Below, one piece after another: positions 7,535-15,029 of a DNA stretch of 64,000 bases. Every line of letters starts with the position of its first letter. The stretch's first letter is position 1. Source of the stretch: an uncultured Clostridia bacterium (GTDB taxonomy: Bacteria > Bacillota > Clostridia > Oscillospirales > Acutalibacteraceae); contig CALYBL010000029.1 in NCBI GenBank assembly GCA_944412495.1, forward strand, positions 62,001-126,000, given 5' to 3'. The position numbers and the translations under genes were made by a program. The notes below the pieces were generated by a model that worked only from the letters and a program-made list of their open reading frames with translations, was not told the DNA's origin and made no database searches.

Positions 7535-8590
7535 TTAGAGAAGCCTGCTTTCACAATACGCACAATTTCCGTCCTCCTCAAGATGCGGCAGATATGCTTC
7601 GCTGTGTGTTATGCATTTAAGGTTTCCGCAGCATTTTTCGGTATTCTGCTGCGGACGCGCATCCAGCCGCTTTTCGCCGTTTTCAAGTATGTGCAGTATA
7701 AGCGACATCCTTGCATAAAGCCCGTATTCCGACTGCCTGAAGTACAGCGCACGCGGGTCGTCGTCGACGTCATAGGTTATCTCGTCCACGCGCGGCAGGG
7801 GATGCAGCACCGCCATGTCCTTTTTCGCCTTTTTCATTTTTTCGCCGTCGAGTATAAACACGCCCTTTTGCCGCTCGTACTCCTCCTCGCTCTTAAAGCG
7901 CTCACGCTGTATTCGCGTCATGTACAGCACATCCAGCCCGCCTATCTCAGCCTCAAGGCTGTCCGCCTGCCTGTACTCGCAGCCGTGCTCGTCCATAAAC
8001 GTTTTTATATAATCAGGCACACTCAGCTCCGGCGTCGATATAAGCACAAAGCTGTTGTTTTTAAACCTGCTCATCGTCTTGATAAGCGAATGCACGGTGC
8101 GGCCGTATTTCAAATCGCCGCAGAGACCTATGGTGAGGTCGTCAAGCCGGCCCTTGGTCTGAGTCAGCGTGAAAATGTCCGTAAGCGTCTGCGTCGGGTG
8201 AAGGTGTCCGCCGTCGCCGGCATTTATGACCGGCACACGCGAGAATATCGACGCCGCCTTTGCCGCTCCCTCAGAATAATGGCGCATTGCGATGATGTCG
8301 GCGTAGTTGCCTACCATGGTTATAGTGTCCTTAAGGCTCTCGCCCTTTGATACGGACGAGTTCTGCGGGTCGTTAAAGCCTATTACCGAGCCGCCGAGCC
8401 GGAGCATGGCAGCCTCAAACGACATGCGCGTTCTTGTCGAAGGCTCGTAAAAAAGCGTCGCCATTACCTTTGCATGGCAGCTGTCGGAATAATACCCAGG
8501 ATTTTTCATAATGGCGCCCGCCGTGGTAAGGATATCCATAATTTTGCCCGTTTCAATATCGCCTAAATCGACCAGATGCCTTAATTCCAT
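7535..8590 (-). CDS. pyrB: Aspartate carbamoyltransferase with PyrI-like zinc tail
   Basis: A 351-residue enzyme joining carbamoyl phosphate and aspartate in pyrimidine synthesis. The carbamoyl-phosphate site STRTR is at 51-55, SKGES at 81-85, HPTQ at 131-134 and HPLPR at 263-267. Catalytic chains are usually near 305-310 residues; here about 40 more follow. They carry Cys321-x4-Cys326 (CGNLKCIT) and Cys343-x2-Cys346 (CAYCE), the spacing pattern of the zinc site in the regulatory chain PyrI. The ATG at 8590 has GGAGG upstream; the longer frame to 8722 is not needed. No pyrI or other pyr gene is adjacent. Confidence 0.93.
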   Translation of the reverse strand: MELRHLVDLGDIETGKIMDILTTAGAIMKNPGYYSDSCHAKVMATLFYEPSTRTRMSFEAAMLRLGGSVIGFNDPQNSSVSKGESLKDTITMVGNYADIIAMRHYSEGAAKAASIFSRVPVINAGDGGHLHPTQTLTDIFTLTQTKGRLDDLTIGLCGDLKYGRTVHSLIKTMSRFKNNSFVLISTPELSVPDYIKTFMDEHGCEYRQADSLEAEIGGLDVLYMTRIQRERFKSEEEYERQKGVFILDGEKMKKAKKDMAVLHPLPRVDEITYDVDDDPRALYFRQSEYGLYARMSLILHILENGEKRLDARPQQNTEKCCGNLKCITHSEAYLPHLEEDGNCAYCESRLL

Positions 8591-8618
8591 ATACAACACG
8601 CCTCCAAATATTTTTAAT

Positions 8619-8647
8619 ATTTTACCATTTTTCGAGCGCTTTGGCAA
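8619..8647 (-). promoter_or_regulatory. Promoter of pyrB
   Basis: TTGCCA (8642-8647) and TAAAAT (8619-8624) with a 17-base spacer on the minus strand, about 30 bases upstream of the pyrB start. The leader is too short for a PyrR-type attenuator. Confidence 0.7.
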
Positions 8648-8975
8648 CAATATTTCCGCCCGCCTAACCATGTAACGCAAGCGGCAAATATTGAACGGGC
8701 GTCCGCTGCAGTACAGCATCAAATCACAGACTATGCTCTAAAGCAGCGGCTTTGCCGGCATCCGGACAAGTCTCTTCCTCATACATCCAAAATATAAGTG
8801 CGCTATACTAAGCCTACAGCGGCCGATGCTTTTATCAAGCAGGCTTAGGCATTAAATATAAAGATGCAGGTTGTATTACGGAATAAATTGCAGCTTCATT
8901 GGAACGAGGCAAATTTGTTAAGGCATTGAGCATGAGATGCCTCTCTGCATAATAAGATATACATTGACCAAGCCT
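8648..8975. other. Intergenic region at left edge of the island, no gene seen
   Basis: About 330 bases between the pyrB promoter and the end of the sirtuin gene. No ORF, RNA or clear terminator was found. It marks a change of codon usage from the core genome to the sirtuin-macrodomain genes. Confidence 0.5.
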
Positions 8976-9881
8976 TCAGATAAAAGCGTCCGTATCGGTA
9001 TTTTTTACATTATTCTCAACATCTGCTATAACCTGTTTAATATCCGCGTTTAAGCAAATGGATTGTTTTACAATTTCTTGCGGGCAGATGGCTTCGCCAA
9101 AATTTACACAGGCATAAACAGCATTCGGATTCTTCGCGGTCATCTGCCAAAAAGGGTATTTAATAATGACAGGGGTATTTGCTCCCACGCCCAGCTCCAA
9201 AAACAGAACGTGCAGCCCATCATGGCGGCGGAGGAAATCATCATAGCGATTAGACGCGGCATACCATCCGTCATCCTGCACAAAGGTCATATCACAGCGC
9301 AGATTCATAGTCATGGGCGCACCGCAGACGGGGCACTTCGGAATCAGCTCCGTCGGAATCTTCATATCTTTTTGCCGGGCCGCCATCTGCCGGACAATTT
9401 CCTCATTGTCATAGGTCTTCTGGTGGCAGGGCTTGGAGCACTGCCACAGGCCGTAGTCACCCTGAGTATAAAAAAGCCGCTTTTTATCAAACCCGGCAAG
9501 CTGGAACTGGTGGTCTACATTGGTGGTAAGGACAAAATAATCTTTGCTCTTCACTAACTCCAGCAGCTCGCGGTAGGGCTTACCCGCACCAGCCTCGTAG
9601 CGGTTTAGCATAATCTGGCGGCTCCACCACGCCCAGTATTCCTCCAATGTATCATAAGGATAGAATCCGCCGGAGTACATATCCCGGATTCCGTACTTTT
9701 TATGGAAATCTGAAAAGTTTTTTTCAAAACGCTCACCATCGTATGCCATTCCCGCAGAGGCAGACATTCCCGCACCCGCGCCAATCACAATGGCGTCGGC
9801 GGTTTCTATTTCATTTTTAAGCCTCTCAATTTGCTCCGAGTAATTCCCGGTATATGTTGAAATCGGTCTCCTTAAAAACAT
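8976..9881 (-). CDS. Class M sirtuin (SirTM), macrodomain-linked ADP-ribosyltransferase
   Basis: A 301-residue Sir2-fold protein. The NAD site is GAGAGMS (34-40) and the catalytic-loop motif is TTNVDHQF (119-126). At the place of the usual catalytic His is TQGDYG with Gln140, the hallmark of macrodomain-linked class M sirtuins, which transfer ADP-ribose rather than deacylate. A zinc ribbon is visible as Cys148-x3-Cys152 and Cys183-x2-Cys186. The ATG at 9881 has GGAGG 9 bases upstream, giving a 56-base overlap with the macrodomain gene before it. In known operons the target is a lipoylated GcvH-like protein; none is encoded here. Ile codons are mainly ATT, unlike the neighbouring core genes. 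Confidence 0.9.
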   Translation of the reverse strand: MFLRRPISTYTGNYSEQIERLKNEIETADAIVIGAGAGMSASAGMAYDGERFEKNFSDFHKKYGIRDMYSGGFYPYDTLEEYWAWWSRQIMLNRYEAGAGKPYRELLELVKSKDYFVLTTNVDHQFQLAGFDKKRLFYTQGDYGLWQCSKPCHQKTYDNEEIVRQMAARQKDMKIPTELIPKCPVCGAPMTMNLRCDMTFVQDDGWYAASNRYDDFLRRHDGLHVLFLELGVGANTPVIIKYPFWQMTAKNPNAVYACVNFGEAICPQEIVKQSICLNADIKQVIADVENNVKNTDTDAFI

Positions 9882-10605
9882 TGAATATCACCTCCATACT
9901 GCTGTGTGTGTTCTCTTGATGTTCTTTTACGGTTTTAACGGCGATTTGGGCCGCTTTCTTATACGGAAAATGGAATTCACCTGTAGAGATACAGCAGAAA
10001 GCGACGCTTTTGACGCCATTCTGCTCGGCCAGCTCCAAACAGGAACGGTAGCAGGACGCAAGCAATTCCCCGTCTCTTTTTGTAGGCCGCCCGCCCACGA
10101 CAGGTCCAACGGCATGCAGGACATAGCGGCACGGCAGGTTAAATGCCGGGGTGATTTTCGCTTTTCCTGTTTCTTCTTCGTGTCCCTGCCGTTTCATCAG
10201 GTCGGCACAGGCCAGCCGGAGCTGTACCCCGGCGAAGGTATGTATCGCATTGTCAATGCACCCGTGGCATGGCACGAAGCACCCCAGCATCTGAGAATTA
10301 GCCGCGTTGACAATGGCATCGCAGCGCAGAGTGGTGATATCCCCTTTCCAAAGATAGATGCCGCTTTGCACCGGCTGCAGATTAGCAAGCTCGGTGATTC
10401 CTCTGCGCCTGATTTCCTCCTGCAAATAAGTGTCCTGCACTGCCAAGAATTCCCGGCTGGCAGGCTGTGGCATCCGAACATTGAACAGAGAACGAAGCAG
10501 GCGCTTTTGGCTCTCTTCGTCCTCCGGAATTTTCATTCCCGCATATTCCGGCCGCTCCTTAAGCAGCTTTCTGATTAGATATATCCGCCTTTCTGCCTGT
10601 GTCAT
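9826..10605 (-). CDS. Zinc-dependent macrodomain protein, ADP-ribosyl hydrolase
   Basis: A 259-residue protein with an N-terminal helical extension (1-75) and a macrodomain. Visible motifs are KGDIT (87-91) and NAAN (100-103). A metal-binding loop GCFVPCHGCID has Cys109, His114 and Cys116. The ISTGEFHFP substrate loop is at 206-214. This loop defines the zinc macrodomains that travel with class M sirtuins and remove ADP-ribose from their targets. It overlaps the upstream ferredoxin-like gene by 4 bases (ATGA) and the sirtuin gene by 56, so all three are translationally coupled. GGAGG precedes the ATG. Confidence 0.9.
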   Translation of the reverse strand: MTQAERRIYLIRKLLKERPEYAGMKIPEDEESQKRLLRSLFNVRMPQPASREFLAVQDTYLQEEIRRRGITELANLQPVQSGIYLWKGDITTLRCDAIVNAANSQMLGCFVPCHGCIDNAIHTFAGVQLRLACADLMKRQGHEEETGKAKITPAFNLPCRYVLHAVGPVVGGRPTKRDGELLASCYRSCLELAEQNGVKSVAFCCISTGEFHFPYKKAAQIAVKTVKEHQENTHSSMEVIFNVFKETDFNIYRELLGAN

Positions 10606-11231
10606 TTCGATTCCTCCCGAATTACTGCACCCTGCGGGCAGACCTCAATACATCTGCCGCAGTGCAGACAGTGCTCCTGCCGGATTACCGCCGGTTTGAA
10701 AGTAAAATCAATACAGCCTTGCGGGCAGACCGATTCACAAGTGCGGCAGTGGGTGCAGGCGTCTGTAATAAAATATTCTTCCTGTTTCGCCTTCGCCTGC
10801 CCAAAAGAAAAAGAAAACCGTTCAATCGGCTTTTTGGAAAGGTCAAACCACTCGCCCATTCCTGCATAAAGCCGGAATACAGTCAAGGCCCTTTGGGACT
10901 CAGTGGTGGGGTAGATTTCCAACATATAAGGATTTTTTTCAAACAGCCGCGGCAGCAGAGCGCCGCCAAGCTCTTTTACCCTTCCGCGTACCGATACCGC
11001 TACACAGGACATGGTATCTTCACCTTTCATACCGGTCAGCGCCATATATCCGCTTTTTTTCAGACGGCTGTAAAAGCCCTTGCCTCTCGCGGTCAGAAAA
11101 TACAGACCGTTTTCATCGGCATCCATCATGTCAATGGCACAGGTGACGGGAAGACCATTGTCATCCACTGTAGCAGCTACCACCGTATGGATTTCCTTTT
11201 GCAGATAAATTAAATATTCCGTTTCGTTCAT
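10602..11231 (-). CDS. Pyridoxamine-oxidase-like FMN-binding protein with 2[4Fe-4S] ferredoxin tail
   Basis: A 209-residue fusion. Residues 1-145 resemble the split-barrel FMN-binding fold (TVVAATVDDNGLPVTCAID, then LYFLTARGKGFYSRL). Residues 159-198 carry two CxxCxxCxxxCP clusters (Cys159/162/165/169 and Cys188/191/194/198). It probably moves electrons between a ferredoxin-type donor and bound flavin; the substrate is unknown. The 4-base overlap with the macrodomain gene ties it to ADP-ribosylation. Confidence 0.87.
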   Translation of the reverse strand: MNETEYLIYLQKEIHTVVAATVDDNGLPVTCAIDMMDADENGLYFLTARGKGFYSRLKKSGYMALTGMKGEDTMSCVAVSVRGRVKELGGALLPRLFEKNPYMLEIYPTTESQRALTVFRLYAGMGEWFDLSKKPIERFSFSFGQAKAKQEEYFITDACTHCRTCESVCPQGCIDFTFKPAVIRQEHCLHCGRCIEVCPQGAVIREESK

Positions 11232-11257
11232 TGCCGTTTGCCCCTATTCACGTGCCT

Positions 11258-11288
11258 AACCGGGGCTGCCTGCCTGACAGTCCCGGTT
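11258..11288 (-). promoter_or_regulatory. Hairpin between MBL-like and FMN/ferredoxin genes
   Basis: AACCGGGGCTG pairs with CAGTCCCGGTT (one mismatch) around a 9-base loop in the 70-base gap. No T run follows on the minus strand, so it is more likely an attenuating or mRNA-processing structure than a full terminator. Confidence 0.4.
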
Positions 11289-11301
11289 TGACTGATTTCG
11301 A

Positions 11302-12093
11302 TTAAGCAAAGAAAAAGCCTGCCGTCATATCAAGATAGTTCTGCCCGCTGTACTGCGGATACTGCCTGCCGACCTCGGCCTTGAAGGCATCGGCGTCCTT
11401 GCAGTCTGCCGCAATCCTTTTCAGATTTCGGAGATAAGCAATTTTTGTCTCGGCATCCTTCAAATCCTCTGGTGTATAGTGTGAGGTCAGAATAAAATCA
11501 TATCCCTTTTTAATATAGCCTTGAAGCTCTGCAATGATGGCGTCAGCGTGTCCAGCACCCGCTACGATGGAGTGGCAGTCGTGTCCGAGCATATGCGTAT
11601 AAACTGCGTTGATTTCAGGGATTTCTATATCAAAGGCTTCGTTTGTCGCCTTTATCATAAAATCAATACCGCCTATCGTCACCTTGCCATCGCCTATCAC
11701 ATTGGTGATTTTATGTATGGAGCTGTCAAAGCTGTCACCGAAAGCAGCGGCAAATCCATCTATTAATGCCTTTCCTCCGCCGCTTGCGGAATAGTCCACC
11801 GCATTCTGAGTAGCGTATTTCGGCACCTCGGGCAGAAAGGCTGCACCCGCGCCGTGATAAGCGACCAGCATGCCCTCTACCTCGACGTCCTTCAAATACT
11901 CGGTAAGCTCTTTGCTGTTGTCAAAGAAGCAGGGAGATTCAATGATAACCGCTTTGCCGTTTTTCTCCACAATAAACACTTCATCGTCAATAAAATCGTT
12001 GGTCTTGTATGCGTGCAGCTTAACAGAGCCAAAGTCGTAAATATTCATTTCGCCCTTTGCAAGCCTTACTGTTTTAAATGTGCTTTTATCCAT
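11302..12093 (-). CDS. Metallo-beta-lactamase-like protein without canonical metal motif
   Basis: A 263-residue protein whose strand pattern (DEVFIVEKNGKAVIIESP, EGMLVAYHGAGAAFLPEV, KVTIGGIDFMIKAT, DFILTSHYTPEDL) recalls the metallo-beta-lactamase fold. The HxHxDH metal motif is replaced by AYHGAGAAF, while GHDCHS and SHYTPED retain single His residues. A normal two-metal hydrolase site is therefore not visible. AAGGAGG precedes the ATG. It lies 30 bases behind the NAD(P)-binding protein in the HxlR-linked operon. Function unknown. Confidence 0.65.
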   Translation of the reverse strand: MDKSTFKTVRLAKGEMNIYDFGSVKLHAYKTNDFIDDEVFIVEKNGKAVIIESPCFFDNSKELTEYLKDVEVEGMLVAYHGAGAAFLPEVPKYATQNAVDYSASGGGKALIDGFAAAFGDSFDSSIHKITNVIGDGKVTIGGIDFMIKATNEAFDIEIPEINAVYTHMLGHDCHSIVAGAGHADAIIAELQGYIKKGYDFILTSHYTPEDLKDAETKIAYLRNLKRIAADCKDADAFKAEVGRQYPQYSGQNYLDMTAGFFFA

Positions 12094-12123
12094 AATAAAA
12101 TCCTCCTTGTTTATTTTGAAGCT

Positions 12124-12753
12124 TTATTCAGCAACCACACTGATGCGCTTCTGAATATTGCCGCCGCTTATTGCTTCGTCAATCATGGCAATCGCATAAT
12201 CTGCATAGCTGATGACGCTTTCACCCTTGGAATTGAGCGTCAGCTCCTCGCCGCCGAGAATATATTTGCCCGTACGCTCTCCGTCTGCGCGGAAATCACC
12301 GGCAGGGCTGATATAAGTCCATTTGACATCCGTTCTCTGACGAAGCTCTCCGAGCGCCTTGGCCATGGCCGCGGCCAGCGCCTTGAATCCGTCGGGGAAT
12401 TCCGGGCCATCCGCTACGCAGGCGGTGTGCTCGGGGTTGACATACAGGCTGCCTGCGCCGCCGACAACTAAAAGGCGGGTCTGTGTGCCGCTGAGAATGT
12501 CGCACAGGTGCTTTAAAGAAGTGCTGTGCTGAGGCAGCGTATCCTCTGTCCAGGCGCCAAACGCATCGATGACGACGTCAAAATCCTTTAAGTCGGCGGC
12601 GGTAAGATTAAAAAGGTCTTTTTTCAGCACATTCTTTGCTTCCGTCTTATTGTCTTCGCGAACAACGGCGGTCACATCAATGCCTCTTGATACTGCTTCC
12701 TTTACTATAAGCTTACCTGCCTTACCGTTTGCACATACAACTGCAATTTTCAT
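12124..12753 (-). CDS. NAD(P)-binding oxidoreductase, NmrA/atypical SDR type
   Basis: A 209-residue Rossmann-fold protein. The dinucleotide motif is ANGKAG near the N terminus (residues 9-14). AVVREDN follows the second strand, DVVIDAFG and LLVVGGAGSLYV (about 95-106) follow, and WTYISPAGDF is the substrate-loop region. Small proteins of this type under HxlR control commonly reduce quinones or electrophiles. First gene of the operon, with AGGAGG upstream of the ATG and a promoter at 12837-12865. Confidence 0.85.
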   Translation of the reverse strand: MKIAVVCANGKAGKLIVKEAVSRGIDVTAVVREDNKTEAKNVLKKDLFNLTAADLKDFDVVIDAFGAWTEDTLPQHSTSLKHLCDILSGTQTRLLVVGGAGSLYVNPEHTACVADGPEFPDGFKALAAAMAKALGELRQRTDVKWTYISPAGDFRADGERTGKYILGGEELTLNSKGESVISYADYAIAMIDEAISGGNIQKRISVVAE

Positions 12754-12836
12754 CTTGAATTCCTCCTGAATATATCATCTAATTTATATTTGCGCTTTTC
12801 AGCCTCGGAGCGGCCGTCTCCTCAGCTCTTGTCTTT

Positions 12837-12865
12837 ATTATATTTAGATTAGTTTCTTATGTAAA
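12837..12865 (-). promoter_or_regulatory. Promoter of the five-gene sirtuin-macrodomain operon
   Basis: TTTACA (12860-12865) and TATAAT (12837-12842) with a 17-base spacer on the minus strand, about 85 bases upstream of the first gene. Two copies of the dyad element lie just upstream of the -35 box, a position compatible with activation or with long-range repression. Confidence 0.82.
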
Positions 12866-12885
12866 GTAAGCACTTTATTGTGCTG

Positions 12886-12905
12886 TAGTTACCAAAATGA
12901 TACTA
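12886..12905. promoter_or_regulatory. HxlR-type operator, copy A
   Basis: TAGTTACCAAAATGATACTA, an imperfect dyad sharing its left half exactly with copy C at 13222. It starts about 20 bases upstream of the -35 box of the minus-strand operon. Assignment to HxlR is inferred from position and repetition. Confidence 0.6.
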
Positions 12906-12910
12906 TTGCA

Positions 12911-12930
12911 CAGTTACTGCGGGGAAACTA
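12911..12930. promoter_or_regulatory. HxlR-type operator, copy B
   Basis: CAGTTACTGCGGGGAAACTA, spaced 25 bases from copy A, with the same right half (GGAAACTA followed by TTGTGT) as copy C. Together A and B resemble a tandem operator. Confidence 0.55.
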
Positions 12931-13148
12931 TTGTGTCATCATGCGTTTTTTTACTATTGAAGGCGCAAAAAAATTTTTTTATTTTTTTACATATACCTTA
13001 TATTCGCTTATCCGAAAGTCTGTTTTATAGAGTTAGCCCGGCTAAGGAGCTGTTAAAGCATATCGAAATATTTTTAAATGGCCGATTACGGCACAGCAAT
13101 TTAAAATTTTCGCAAGTGTGTTATATTTGAGATTATTAAATAGAGCCG

Positions 13149-13177
13149 TTGACTTTACTCTGCTGCAGCATTATAAT
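13149..13177 (+). promoter_or_regulatory. Promoter of hxlR-type regulator
   Basis: TTGACT (13149-13154) and TATAAT (13172-13177) with a 17-base spacer. The predicted start near 13184 gives a 90-base leader that contains operator copy C. Confidence 0.75.
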
Positions 13178-13221
13178 ATTTCTATAAAGTCAATTTGTAA
13201 AGCAGGCACAATAAAGTTCTG

Positions 13222-13241
13222 TAGTTACCAAAAGGAAACTA
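13222..13241. promoter_or_regulatory. HxlR-type operator, copy C
   Basis: TAGTTACCAAAAGGAAACTA has arms matching 7 of 8 as an inverted repeat around AAAA. It lies in the leader of the HxlR gene, downstream of its promoter, as expected for autorepression. A 10-bp sequence CACAATAAAG just before it occurs inverted beside copy A. Confidence 0.65.
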
Positions 13242-13272
13242 TTGTGTATTCAGGCAAGCTGGAGGCGATATT

Positions 13273-13608
13273 ATGACAACGCAGACCGCAAAGAAGGAAT
13301 TACCTGCCTGTCCGGTAGAAACTACACTAATGCTTATCGGCGATAAATGGAAGGTTTTGATTCTGCGTGATTTAATGCCCGGAACAAAACGGTTTGGAGA
13401 GCTGAAAAAATCTATTGGAAATGTATCGCAAAAGGTGCTGACCGCTCAGCTTCGGGACATGGAAAACAACGGCCTTCTTACGCGAACTGTATATGCGGAG
13501 GTGCCTCCGCGCGTAGAATATTCGCTGACTGATTTGGGAAAAAGCCTCAAGCCTATTTTGGATGCAATGCAGAATTGGGGAGAGGAATACAAAACTCAGA
13601 ATTTATAG
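13273..13608 (+). CDS. HxlR family winged-helix transcriptional regulator
   Basis: A 111-residue HxlR/MarR-like regulator. It has the typical CPVETTLMLIGDKWKVLILR start with Cys13, the cysteine that senses electrophiles or disulfide stress in several family members. FGELKKSIGNVSQKVLTAQL is the recognition helix region and VEYSLTDLGKSL the wing. GGAGG lies 7 bases before the ATG. It is divergent from the sirtuin-macrodomain operon, and repeated dyads lie between them, so it most likely controls both. Confidence 0.9.
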   Translation: MTTQTAKKELPACPVETTLMLIGDKWKVLILRDLMPGTKRFGELKKSIGNVSQKVLTAQLRDMENNGLLTRTVYAEVPPRVEYSLTDLGKSLKPILDAMQNWGEEYKTQNL

Positions 13609-13617
13609 ATAATATTT

Positions 13618-13655
13618 AAGCTGCTGCATCTAACATTTGATGCAGCAGCTTTTTT
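13618..13655 (+). terminator. Terminator of the hxlR-type gene
   Basis: A perfect 13-bp stem (AAGCTGCTGCATC with GATGCAGCAGCTT, 8-base loop) followed by TTTT, 10 bases past the stop. Confidence 0.9.
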
Positions 13656-13881
13656 ATATCATGATTTACAGATTTCAATGTAAATTACCCCGTAATATTG
13701 TTTTAAATCAGAGAGAAAATAGTCACCATAATAGGAAGACTTTCACATTTATCATACAGCCGCGTTTAACTGTGCCGGCAGGCCGCCCGCTTCGCAGGAT
13801 GTGCCCCGGCGGCAATTAGTTTATAATATTGCATGTATTGCAAGTCTGCGGTCGGGCCGCAACATTCATCTCCACCGGTGT

Positions 13882-14898
13882 CTATTTGTCATCACCGCGC
13901 TTTTTGCCGTGATACAAAAAATATCCGGCCAAAAAGCATGCGGCTGACAACACCAGCATAAATATCGCATTAACCGCATCGTCCGCCGCGCCGCCCGCCG
14001 ATGCTGGTACGAAATTCTCAGCTATATGATTTATCAGAACCGTCATTGGAATGGCTATTATAAAAGATATTCCTCCGGCATAAAGCTTTTTCCCCTTAAG
14101 CAGAGCAAAAGCCGCATACATAAGCCACAAACCGGCAATGGAAACCAAATATATGACACTGCCCATGGTGAATATAAGACGCTCGCCTATAATGAGTGAA
14201 AGAATCCAAAGATACGGTATGGTTATCAGTGTGAGCACTATGAGCGTCTTCATAACCACTCTGCGCCTCGCCTTAAGCAGCGGCAGCGCGAGCAGATAGC
14301 CGGCAATGCAGGAGGATATCACAATAGGCGACCACGTAAGTCTGTCCGTTATTGCCAAATCGCAAATCATGCACACAACTATCGCCGTCAGCACGGCACC
14401 TGAAAGCAATATAAGGCTTATTCCCCGTATTCTATCCCAATTTGCTCTTTTGACTTTTTCCTTTTCACAAGGGCTATGGTATGCCGCAATCGCCGCTCCT
14501 TTTTTCGCGGGCACAGTGATGCTTTCTCTCTGTCCGGAGTTTTCGGCGCTTGCCTGCACAGTCTCATCAGGCTTGGAAGATACTGTGCAGGAATGCCGTT
14601 CACTGCTTACATTCGATTCATCAGGTCTTTTAGCCGCAATAGCTTCGGCGCTTTGTGAGGCGGCAATATCTTTCCCGTTATCCGTCCCGCCGCTGAGCAG
14701 CTCGTTCGCAGTTGCTCCCAGCAGCTTTGACAGCGGTATTATCAGCGATATGTCTGGATAGCTCTGACCTCTTTCCCATTTAGACACCGCCTTGTCGGTC
14801 ACGCCGAGCCGCTGCGCCAGCTCCTTCTGTGTCAGACCTGCGGCCTTTCTGCGCTCGCTTATAAAAGCGCCTATTTTCTCTGTCCTCTGATTGTCCAT
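13882..14898 (-). CDS. XRE-family regulator with C-terminal membrane domain
   Basis: A 338-residue protein. Residues 1-65 are a Cro/C1-type HTH (IGAFISERRKAAGLTQKEL, then GVTDKAVSKWERGQSYPDIS). A polar linker follows, then about six membrane segments from near residue 165 to the end. This XRE-plus-membrane layout is common in Clostridia and is thought to couple envelope or peptide signals to transcription; the target is unknown. The ATG at 14898 starts the HTH domain; the longer frame to 14988 would add a non-conserved stretch. Confidence 0.82.
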   Translation of the reverse strand: MDNQRTEKIGAFISERRKAAGLTQKELAQRLGVTDKAVSKWERGQSYPDISLIIPLSKLLGATANELLSGGTDNGKDIAASQSAEAIAAKRPDESNVSSERHSCTVSSKPDETVQASAENSGQRESITVPAKKGAAIAAYHSPCEKEKVKRANWDRIRGISLILLSGAVLTAIVVCMICDLAITDRLTWSPIVISSCIAGYLLALPLLKARRRVVMKTLIVLTLITIPYLWILSLIIGERLIFTMGSVIYLVSIAGLWLMYAAFALLKGKKLYAGGISFIIAIPMTVLINHIAENFVPASAGGAADDAVNAIFMLVLSAACFLAGYFLYHGKKRGDDK

Positions 14899-15029
14899 GT
14901 ATCCTTTCTCCCCGTTTGTTGATATCACAATATTAAAGGAAAACAGGCAAAACGGCAACCGATTTGCGGTCGACCGCGACTCTACCACCGGTTTAGCCGG
15001 CTGATATCCCGCACTACAGCCTTTTTGGG

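Noticed and set aside
8591..8722. Upstream extension of pyrB by 44 residues
   Set aside because: The segment contains the pyrB promoter, and the ATG at 8590 has a proper SD and family-typical N terminus.
12897..13130. Plus-strand 77-codon frame upstream of the HxlR gene
   Set aside because: It covers operator copy B and precedes the mapped promoter, has no SD and no recognisable motif.
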